14,915 nt of DNA from an uncultured Clostridia bacterium (GTDB lineage: Bacteria; Bacillota; Clostridia; Oscillospirales; Acutalibacteraceae): positions 1 to 14,915 of the forward strand of contig CANONE010000041.1 in NCBI GenBank assembly GCA_947567585.1, read 5' to 3'. Numbering within the stretch: position 1 is the stretch's first letter; each line of letters starts with the position of its first letter. The notes under the pieces were generated by a model. That model worked only from the letters and a program-made list of their open reading frames with translations, was not told where the DNA came from and did not search any database. The translations under genes were made by a program, and so were the position numbers. Positions 6,106 through 11,987 of the stretch are shown here, one piece after another.

Positions 6106-7471
6106 GGGCCGCCTCCCCGCTGTCCCGGGTCAGATTCTTCATCCAATTATAGCGGTTGATCTTCACCACCGCCACAAAGCACTTTAAGATCTGATCGCAT
6201 TTCAGGGCCGCGAACACCACCCAAGGGGCCGCGCCCAGCTTCCAGCAAACCAGCGCCGAGGGAATCACCACCAGGAAAACAAAAATGGTGTCGTTTTTAA
6301 ACACAAAGCTGATATCCCCGCCGGATTTCACCAATCCAAACAAGCAGGCCGCCTGATAGCAGGTTCCGATAATGGTGACGGAAATCACGTTGATAAATTG
6401 ATAGGAATACGCCTGGGCCTCCGGCGTGGCGTTGTAGAGGGAGATAAAGCCGTCCCGGAACAGCATGACCAGCGCCCCGGAGAGCAGGCCCACCAGTAAG
6501 AAGATGGCCTGGACCGTCTTGGAGTATTCCTTCATCTTCTCATAGAGCCCCGCCCCCACGGTTTTGCCTGTGATAATGCCCACCGCCGAGGACAGGCCGT
6601 TCATCCAGACATAGATCAGGTTGTGAAGCATTCCGGTGATGCTCACCGCCGCCATAACCCCCGCGCTGTAGAAGCCCATAATCTTGGTGTTCATCAGCGT
6701 ATTAAAAGCCCATACCACCTGGCCGCCGATTACCGGCAGGCCATAGCGGACAAAGTCCCGCAACAGCTGGCGGTCCGTATGAAAGAGATCCCGAAGGCCA
6801 AACCGCAGCTTCTTATCCACAAAGAACACGTACCCTACGCTCACGGACATTTCCAGCACCCGGGAAATCAGCGTAGCGACAGCCGCGCCCTTCACCCCCA
6901 TAGCGGGCAGGCCCAGCTTGCCGAAAATCAATATGTAGTTTAAGGAAGCATTGACTACCAGAGCCATAATAGATATGTACAGCCCGATCTTCGCCGTTTC
7001 CACACTGCGCATGGAGGCGATCATCACCTGGGAAATGCTGAAAAAGAGGTACGTAAAGCCCACGATCTGCAAATAGACCGTGCCCTCCGCCACCACGCCG
7101 GCCTCCTTTGTGAAAAGCCCAATAATGGCCGAGGGAAACAGCACCGCCGCCAAAGTGACGGCCAGCCCCACCCCAAAGGCGAACTTCACGCCGATGGAAA
7201 CCACCTTCCGGATACTGGCGGCGTCCTTCTTCCCCCAATATTGGGCGGAAAGAATTAGGATCGCCCCCTCGATTCCGGCAATAAACATCTGCACCACAGA
7301 CTGCATCTGGTTGCCCACATACACCCCGGAAATAGCGTTATCCCCCAGCCGGCCGATCATCAGGTTGTCGGCAAAGCCCACCGCGAAGGTAATGAGGTTT
7401 TGCAGGGAGATGGGAATGGCCAAAGCGATAAGCGTCTTATAAAACGACCGGTCTCTGGTAAAAATCCTCAT
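6092..7471 (-). CDS. MATE family efflux transporter
   Basis: This protein of about 459 residues belongs to the multidrug and toxin extrusion family, an antiporter class that expels cationic drugs, dyes or metabolites using a sodium or proton gradient. The opening FYKTLIALAIPISLQNLITFAVGFADNLMIGRLGD is the conserved first MATE helix pair. The second half starts around LRDFVRYGLPVIGGQVVWAFNTLMNTKIMGFYS, the internal repeat typical of the family, and about 12 membrane helices are expected at this length. Substrate is not predictable. Two starts are possible: ATG at 7471 with GAGG 6 nt upstream (chosen), or TTG at 7483 with AGGAG about 5 nt upstream, which adds four residues. The gene follows the lipoprotein gene by a few dozen bases and overlaps the DMT transporter gene at its 3' end. 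Confidence 0.94.
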   Translation of the reverse strand: MRIFTRDRSFYKTLIALAIPISLQNLITFAVGFADNLMIGRLGDNAISGVYVGNQMQSVVQMFIAGIEGAILILSAQYWGKKDAASIRKVVSIGVKFAFGVGLAVTLAAVLFPSAIIGLFTKEAGVVAEGTVYLQIVGFTYLFFSISQVMIASMRSVETAKIGLYISIMALVVNASLNYILIFGKLGLPAMGVKGAAVATLISRVLEMSVSVGYVFFVDKKLRFGLRDLFHTDRQLLRDFVRYGLPVIGGQVVWAFNTLMNTKIMGFYSAGVMAAVSITGMLHNLIYVWMNGLSSAVGIITGKTVGAGLYEKMKEYSKTVQAIFLLVGLLSGALVMLFRDGFISLYNATPEAQAYSYQFINVISVTIIGTCYQAACLFGLVKSGGDISFVFKNDTIFVFLVVIPSALVCWKLGAAPWVVFAALKCDQILKCFVAVVKINRYNWMKNLTRDSGEAAHEKV

Positions 7472-7506
7472 CTTTTTCCTCAATTCTACTCCTGTTATCC
7501 ATTTTC

Positions 7507-8820
7507 TTATTCTTCCGCTTCTCCGTTGTCCTCAGCGCCGTCCTCTCCGCCGCTCTCCGGCGCGGAGCTTGCGCTGGGGCTGGCTCCCGGCCCGGGGCTG
7601 GCGCCGCCCTTGGCCCTTGCCACCTGGGAAAACAGCCGCCGCTGGGTATCCTGGTCCGCTATTCCCGTCTCCTCCAGGCCGTTGTCCCGCTGGAAATCCC
7701 GCAGGCAGCTGGCGGTATATTCTCCAAAATGCCCGTCATAGTCGGTGTCCAGATATCCCAGCTCGTCCAGCCGGCTTTGCAGGGCCAGCACATCGTCTCC
7801 CTGGTCCCCTTCCCGCAGGGTCTCGTAGACGGTGTCGTCCGCCGCCAGCTGGGAGCTGGTCAGGGCCGAATTCACCTGATCCTCGATTTTACTGGCGGGA
7901 TCCGTAACCTCCATCGGGCTTTCCTCCGTCAGCTCCGGGAAAGCCGTGCCGCTGATGGTGAGGGCGCACTCCACAATGGTGCGGCCCTGCCACTCCATCA
8001 TCCGGTTCTCCAGCTCTACCACCTTCCCGTTCTTCACCGCCTGCAAATCCGCAAAACGGGAATCCTCCTCCAGTTCCTCTTTCAGGCCGGGGGCGCAGAA
8101 GATCAGGTTCGGGTTGGACATGCGCAGGGAGTCGAACTCATACTGCCCCCCCGTAAGGCTTTTAAATATATTGGTAACGCCGGAATAGGTCATAATCGTG
8201 CTGCCGAACATATCCCCCGTCACAGCCGAGCCGTCCAAATCATAGAGATAGCAGGCTGTGGTGACACGGTCGCTGGGCACCACCCGCACTATGTTATCCA
8301 AGGTCAGGAAAATATCCTGGGCCGCCGCCACACCGGCGTCATACCCGGGGCCGCCGCCGTTAAGGGCCGAGGAAACCTGGGCGAACAGGCGTTCATAATC
8401 TACCCGGTCCGAAGCGGGCGCTATGTTCAGTACCGTATACCCCGCGTCCCGCAGAGCGGTTTCCTCCGAGGCGCTGGCTGGGTCCAGCAGAATGAGGTCC
8501 GGGACGACGCCGGACTCGCTTAAGGCCTTGGGGTCCACCTTCGTCAGATCCCGCAGGCTGTCCTGGGCGCAGTCCTCCGAGCTTGCCGCCAGCTGAGTCT
8601 CGCAGCCCAGGGCCAGCACCACGTCCGCCAAACTGGGGGACAGCACCAGCACCTTCTGGGGCTTCGAGGCGATGGTGACGCCAGCCACTTCAACCGGGAA
8701 CTCCCCGGTTGAAGCCACCCCGGACGTAAGGTCCGTAATGTCCGAGCAGGCGCTCAATGCGCCGCAGGCCAGGCAAAGACACAGCGCTAAGGCCCAGGCG
8801 CGGAAAAAGGCTTTCTTCAT
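7507..8820 (-). CDS. Metal-receptor-like lipoprotein with peptidoglycan-binding domain
   Basis: This 437-residue protein is probably an exported lipoprotein. It has a basic start (MKKAFFRAW), a hydrophobic core and the lipobox LSAC with Cys25 as lipidation site. Residues about 41-300 resemble the helical-backbone metal receptor (BtuF/FecB/TroA-like) of iron-siderophore or cobalamin ABC systems: VLVLSPSLADVVLALGC, VVPDLILLDP, then NPNLIFCAPGL. Residues about 335-398 form a peptidoglycan-binding (PG_binding_1) domain: LREGDQGDDVLALQSRLDELGYL, then DGHFGEYTASCLRDFQRDNGL. The tail is Pro/Ser/Gly-rich and acidic. A receptor would normally sit beside FecCD/BtuCD permease genes, but none is present; MATE and DMT genes follow. 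It may be a wall-tethered receptor serving a distant transporter, or a scaffold that has lost ligand binding. It is the first gene after the promoter at 8909-8937. Confidence 0.82.
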   Translation of the reverse strand: MKKAFFRAWALALCLCLACGALSACSDITDLTSGVASTGEFPVEVAGVTIASKPQKVLVLSPSLADVVLALGCETQLAASSEDCAQDSLRDLTKVDPKALSESGVVPDLILLDPASASEETALRDAGYTVLNIAPASDRVDYERLFAQVSSALNGGGPGYDAGVAAAQDIFLTLDNIVRVVPSDRVTTACYLYDLDGSAVTGDMFGSTIMTYSGVTNIFKSLTGGQYEFDSLRMSNPNLIFCAPGLKEELEEDSRFADLQAVKNGKVVELENRMMEWQGRTIVECALTISGTAFPELTEESPMEVTDPASKIEDQVNSALTSSQLAADDTVYETLREGDQGDDVLALQSRLDELGYLDTDYDGHFGEYTASCLRDFQRDNGLEETGIADQDTQRRLFSQVARAKGGASPGPGASPSASSAPESGGEDGAEDNGEAEE

Positions 8821-8908
8821 AATGGATCATCTCTCGCTTTCTTTACAAATTATTCTATACCTTCATAATTAAGCTATCGCTTTGACACATTTGCGCATAT
8901 ACGTTTGT

Positions 8909-8937
8909 ATTATAGCAAAGGAAAAGAGGTTATGCAA
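8909..8937 (-). promoter_or_regulatory. Strong sigma-A promoter of lipoprotein-to-recD2 gene series
   Basis: On the minus strand TTGCAT (8937-8932), a 17-nt spacer and a perfect TATAAT (8914-8909) precede the lipoprotein gene. The predicted start is near 8902, giving a leader of about 80 nt. I see no known riboswitch in that leader. It is the only good promoter found ahead of the six-gene minus-strand series. Confidence 0.7.
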
Positions 8938-8954
8938 GAGATTTGACGAAATTA

Positions 8955-8989
8955 AGCCCGCCCCATCCAGTAAAGATGCGGGGCGGGCT
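8955..8989 (-). terminator. Rho-independent terminator after spoVAE
   Basis: AGCCCGCCCC (8955-8964) and GGGGCGGGCT (8980-8989) form a perfect 10-bp GC-rich stem with a 15-nt loop. On the minus strand the stem is followed by TAATTTCGT, ending the rnhA-spoVAE unit. It lies 18 nt upstream of the next promoter, so it insulates the two minus-strand units. On the plus strand CTTATTCCTTT follows, so it may be bidirectional. Confidence 0.8.
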
Positions 8990-9039
8990 CTTATTCCTTT
9001 ATGGCTACGGGGGCTTTTACGCCTTCCGTGGGAAGATTT

Positions 9040-9396
9040 TCACGCCTTATCCTTGGGCTTTGCCAGCAGGGCGGCCAGATAGCCGAAGAACACCGCCGCC
9101 GTGGTTCCCGCCGCGCCCGCTGTCAGCCCGCCGGTAAAGGCTCCCAGAAAGCCCTGCTCCACCACCGCCTTGCGCACGCCCTCGGAAAGCGCCCAGCCAA
9201 AGCCGCACAGGGGAACCGTGGCCCCGGCTCCGGCGTAATCCACCAGCGGGCCGTAAAGGCCAACGCCCCCCAGCAGTACGCCGGTGGTGACGAAAATAAC
9301 CATAATGCGGGCGGGGGTCAGCTTTGTCAGGTCAATCAGCAACTGGCCTATCAGGCAGATGGCCCCGCCCACCCAAAAAGCGTTTACATACTCCAT
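9040..9396 (-). CDS. spoVAE: Stage V sporulation protein AE (SpoVAE)
   Basis: This 118-residue membrane protein matches the SpoVAE/SpoVAEb family, part of the inner-membrane channel that moves dipicolinic acid into the forespore and releases it at germination. Conserved stretches are the opening EYVNAFWVGGAICLIGQLLID, then KLTPARIMVIFVTTGVLLGG, YGPLVDYAGAGATVPLCGFG and GLLGAFTGG-like GFLGAFTGGLTAGAAG. Three to four membrane helices are expected, and length is normal for the family. In most Clostridia this gene directly follows spoVAC and spoVAD; here it follows an RNase H gene instead and neither partner is in the window. It may be a second, displaced copy. The start ATG has AAAGGA about 10 nt upstream. 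A weak sigma-F/G-like site lies at 9426-9455, which would give forespore timing if real. Confidence 0.93.
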   Translation of the reverse strand: MEYVNAFWVGGAICLIGQLLIDLTKLTPARIMVIFVTTGVLLGGVGLYGPLVDYAGAGATVPLCGFGWALSEGVRKAVVEQGFLGAFTGGLTAGAAGTTAAVFFGYLAALLAKPKDKA

Positions 9397-9409
9397 ATCA
9401 TCAGCGTCC

Positions 9410-9441
9410 TTTCCTGGTTTTCCGTTATTTTCCCCAGGAAA
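9410..9441 (-). promoter_or_regulatory. Hairpin overlapping spoVAE ribosome binding site
   Basis: On the minus strand TTTCCTGG (9441-9434) and CCAGGAAA (9417-9410) form a perfect 8-bp stem in the rnhA-spoVAE gap. The downstream arm runs into the Shine-Dalgarno of spoVAE (GGAAAGGA). In a read-through rnhA transcript this could hide the ribosome binding site. There is no T tract, so it is not a good terminator. Confidence 0.35.
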
Positions 9442-9455
9442 CAGCCGGTTTATGC
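9426..9455 (-). promoter_or_regulatory. Weak sigma-F/G-like promoter for spoVAE
   Basis: On the minus strand GCATA (9455-9451), an 18-nt spacer and GAAAATA (9432-9426) resemble the forespore sigma pattern GHATR-N18-CATWWTA. The -35 is perfect and the -10 matches five of seven positions. The predicted transcript start is about 20 nt before the spoVAE ATG. A match of this quality could arise by chance. Confidence 0.25.
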
Positions 9456-9457
9456 GG

Positions 9458-10057
9458 CTATAGGCCCAGCGCTTTTCTCGCCAGGGCGTCCGCCCTATCG
9501 TTATAGGCGTCGCCGGAATGCCCTTTTACCTTCACAAATTGCAGCTTCATTGTTTTGGCGGCCTCTTGGCACTCCGCCGCGTAACGCTGGGTTCCGGGCT
9601 TGGCGGCCCGCCAGCTGCCGTCGGCCCAGCAGCCCAGACCTTCGTAGTCGTGATGGATTTCCAGCGCGGGAATACCCTTTTCCAGGCAATAACGCAGCAC
9701 GGTCAGCGCGCCCATGATTTCCCCGGCCACGTTGTGCATAGAGGCCAATTCCGGGTCCGTAAACCGCTGAGAAAACTCCGTCTGCTCCCCTTTCCAGAAC
9801 AGCACCGCCCCGCAGGAAAAGTCCTTCGTTTTTTTATCATAGCTGCCGTCCACATAGGCCACGGCCCAATTTTCGTCCAACTCTTTTTCATTTTGGGTTT
9901 CCCCGCCCCGCAGGAAACGTTCCGCCTCTTCCAAGGTGGAAAAGCTTTTGTATACCGCCCGCCGCACACCGTAAACCTGTTGTTTGCACTCCGCCCAAGT
10001 GCGGTAAATGGCGGGCCCTTCCCGTCCGACCCGGACAGCGTAAAATTTGTTCGCCAT
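9458..10057 (-). CDS. rnhA: Ribonuclease H with N-terminal hybrid-binding domain
   Basis: This 199-residue type 1 ribonuclease H cuts the RNA strand of RNA-DNA hybrids in R-loops and replication primers. Residues 4-50 are the small N-terminal domain shared with eukaryotic RNase H1 and caulimovirus viroplasmin (KFYAVRVGREGPAIYRTWAECKQQV..., YKSFSTLEEAERFL), which binds hybrid or double-stranded RNA. The catalytic domain follows a short acidic linker, and its four acidic residues are visible: Asp70 (YVDGSYD), Glu113 (NVAGEIMGAL), Asp137 (HHDYEGL) and Asp187 (NDRADALA). The flexible-loop His180 (KGHSGD) is also present. The N-terminal domain plus about 140 catalytic residues is the normal build in Bacillota. 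The start ATG has AGGAGG 5 nt upstream, and a strong promoter precedes it. spoVAE follows 61 nt later. Confidence 0.92.
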   Translation of the reverse strand: MANKFYAVRVGREGPAIYRTWAECKQQVYGVRRAVYKSFSTLEEAERFLRGGETQNEKELDENWAVAYVDGSYDKKTKDFSCGAVLFWKGEQTEFSQRFTDPELASMHNVAGEIMGALTVLRYCLEKGIPALEIHHDYEGLGCWADGSWRAAKPGTQRYAAECQEAAKTMKLQFVKVKGHSGDAYNDRADALARKALGL

Positions 10058-10090
10058 ACGTTCCTCCTAACCGGCAAAAGTTGTGGGAGT

Positions 10091-10119
10091 ATTATAAACG
10101 AAAAAAAAATTTTTTTCAA
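10091..10119 (-). promoter_or_regulatory. Strong sigma-A promoter of rnhA
   Basis: On the minus strand TTGAAA (10119-10114), an exact 17-nt spacer and a perfect TATAAT (10096-10091) precede rnhA by 33 nt. Most of the spacer is one uninterrupted A9/T7 tract (10101-10116), an unusually long homopolymer run that should bend or stiffen the DNA. No operator palindrome was seen. Confidence 0.75.
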
Positions 10120-10538
10120 GCGCAACCGGCCGCCTTCTTTTACGGATTCTTACTTATAGAGAGAAAATCCGAGCGTTAGAGTCTGAATTAAAACCGGAGA
10201 AATGCCAGAATTTTCGTTGAAAATGGAACGGATTCAAGGAAAAAACCGCAGGAAAGGCTGCCGCCTTTCGAGGATTTTTGACACAGAAGCCGTCCATTTT
10301 GGACGAAAAGACGGCTTTTCGGAGTTGTTAGAACAGACTCTAGATTCCGGCTGTCGGGGCAGGCCAGACCAGCGCGCTGGATTTTTCACTTTCCGTTTTC
10401 AAAAAACGGGTTGCTATGTTCCTACTAATGATGTATAATATCATAATGTACTACTATGGGCTTGTTATGCCCCGCCCGAAGATTGAGTACGGATAATTCG
10501 AGAATTTCTAAATCTTAAAACGAGGAGCGCTTTCGTTT
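10120..10538. other. Divergent intergenic region with several hairpins
   Basis: This 0.4-kb gap separates rnhA from the efflux operon. I find no convincing gene. A 78-codon plus-strand frame (10202-10438) resembles no family I know and runs into the operon promoter. The region contains three perfect inverted repeats: GAAAGGC/GCCTTTC (10252-10258, 10263-10269), followed after four bases by TTTTT; AAGCCGTC/GACGGCTT (10287-10294, 10310-10317), followed by TTC, with a smaller alternative stem CGTCC/GGACG inside it; and CCGTTTT/AAAACGG (10392-10398, 10401-10407 approximately). Then comes the promoter at 10411-10439. The hairpins could be remnants, factor sites, or parts of a small RNA. Confidence 0.5.
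10411..10439 (+). promoter_or_regulatory. Sigma-A promoter of two-adaptor efflux operon
   Basis: TTGCTA (10411-10416), an exact 17-nt spacer and a perfect TATAAT (10434-10439) precede the first adaptor gene. Predicted start is near 10446, giving a leader of about 93 nt. That leader contains a small GGGC/GCCC hairpin (about 10458-10472) and a GAGGAG ribosome binding site about 11 nt before the ATG. The -10 box is framed by the inverted repeat ATGAT (10428-10432) and ATCAT (10440-10444), a possible repressor site. Confidence 0.7.
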
Positions 10539-11987
10539 ATGGAAAAAAATACTGCGAAAAGAAATCCCGTCAATAAACCTAAGGACAAAAAGCAGACCCT
10601 GATAACGGTGCTGGTCTGCGTTGGCGCCGCCGCCCTAATTTTGCTGTGCCTGTGGTTCTTCTGGCTGCGGGGACTGATGGCGGCCAGCTCCGCCACCCCC
10701 GCCTATGTGAACTCCGTAGCCTCTATCGCCGGCATGAGCGGCAGCGTGGACACCCGGTACGCCGGGCTGGTAGAGCCCCAGGAGGTACTTAAGGTCAATA
10801 AGGACGAGAGCCGCACCGTGGCCGAGGTGATGGTGAAAGAGGGGGACCCTGTCTCCATCGGCACGCCCCTGTTCCGCTACGACACCCAGGAGATGGAGCT
10901 GACCATCCGGCAGGCCGAGCTGGAGCTGGAGGGCATCGCCAACCAGCTGAGCACTCTGCAGGCCAGCAAGAAGACCCTGGAGGAGGAAAAGGCCAAGGCC
11001 AGCAGCGACGAGCAGTTTAACTACACAGTGCAGATTCAGTCTACAGATTTAAGCATCAAGGAACAGGAGATCAACCGCTCTACCAAGCAGGCTGAACTGG
11101 ATAAGCTAAAGTCCAACCAGCAGAATTCCGACGTGCTTTCCGAGGCCGAGGGCGTGGTTCAGGAAATCAACCTCACTCCCCAGACCGATCCCTCCACCGG
11201 CCAGCAGAAGCCCTTTATGAGCATTCTTTCCTCCGGCGAATACCGGGTGAAGGGCACTCTTTCCGAGCAGAACATGGGCTCCCTGTTTGTGGGCCAGCAG
11301 GTGGTGGTCCGTTCCCGGGTGGACGAAAATACCACCTGGACCGGCTCGGTGGAGTCCATTGGCTCCGACCCGGTGCAGGACAACAACGCCATGTATTACG
11401 GCTATGGCAGCGATTCCGGCCAGCAGAGCTCCAAGTACAATTTCTATGTAGCCCTCACCTCACTGGACGGCCTGATGCTGGGCCAGCACGTTTATATTGA
11501 GCCGGACCTGGGCGTCAGCTCCACCAGGACCGGCATGTGGCTGCCGGCCGTCTATGTGGTCAGCGACGACAAAGGCAGCTATGTCTGGGCGCGGGATGAG
11601 AAAGAAAAACTGGAAAAGCGCACCATCATGCTGGGGGACTACGACCGGGAAGAGGATATCTATCAGATCGTGGACGGCCTTACCCCCCGGGACTATATTG
11701 CCTACCCCAACGCCAACCTGGTGGAAGGCGGCCCCACCACCACAGACGCCAACGTGCAGTTTGACCCCAACGAGGATTACAGCGATCCGGCCATCGACAG
11801 CGATGATCCCAACGCCGGCATTGACACTCTGCCCGGCGGCGAGGACATGATGCCCATACCGGAGGGCGGCGAGGACGGCGTTCTTCCCGAGGGCGGCGCG
11901 GAGTCTGTTCCCGTAGACGACAGCCTCTATGAGGACGGCCTGGGAGATACCTCCAATCCAGACAGCGAGGAGGTCCTTACGCAATGA
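10539..11987 (+). CDS. HlyD/MacA-family efflux adaptor with acidic tail
   Basis: This 482-residue membrane-fusion-type adaptor would link an ABC exporter to the extracellular side of a Gram-positive membrane. A basic cytoplasmic start (1-19) is followed by one membrane helix (20-43). The first lipoyl half is VAEVMVKEGDPVSIGTPLFRYD (94-115), followed by a coiled-coil hairpin (117-195, charged heptads such as QAELELEGIANQLSTLQ and ITEQ-type SIKEQEINRSTKQAELDKL). The second lipoyl half is AEGVVQEINLTPQ (203-215), then a beta-barrel region (YRVKGTLSEQNMGSLFVGQQVVVRSRV, 235-261) and a membrane-proximal domain to about 395. The last 80 residues (404-482) are a low-complexity tail of Asp, Glu, Pro and Gly (for example DPNEDYSDPAIDSDDPNAG), unusual for the family. 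The stop overlaps the start of the ATPase gene. Substrate unknown. Confidence 0.88.
   Translation: MEKNTAKRNPVNKPKDKKQTLITVLVCVGAAALILLCLWFFWLRGLMAASSATPAYVNSVASIAGMSGSVDTRYAGLVEPQEVLKVNKDESRTVAEVMVKEGDPVSIGTPLFRYDTQEMELTIRQAELELEGIANQLSTLQASKKTLEEEKAKASSDEQFNYTVQIQSTDLSIKEQEINRSTKQAELDKLKSNQQNSDVLSEAEGVVQEINLTPQTDPSTGQQKPFMSILSSGEYRVKGTLSEQNMGSLFVGQQVVVRSRVDENTTWTGSVESIGSDPVQDNNAMYYGYGSDSGQQSSKYNFYVALTSLDGLMLGQHVYIEPDLGVSSTRTGMWLPAVYVVSDDKGSYVWARDEKEKLEKRTIMLGDYDREEDIYQIVDGLTPRDYIAYPNANLVEGGPTTTDANVQFDPNEDYSDPAIDSDDPNAGIDTLPGGEDMMPIPEGGEDGVLPEGGAESVPVDDSLYEDGLGDTSNPDSEEVLTQ

Noticed and set aside
8821..8902. Leader of the lipoprotein gene as a cobalamin or metal riboswitch
   Set aside because: At about 80 nt, AT-rich and without conserved boxes or strong stems, it is too short and plain for a cobalamin riboswitch.
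10202..10438. Plus-strand 78-codon frame with a GGAGAA before its ATG
   Set aside because: It spans three hairpins and ends inside the -10 box of the operon promoter. The product resembles nothing I know. Conservation in relatives would be needed to revive it.
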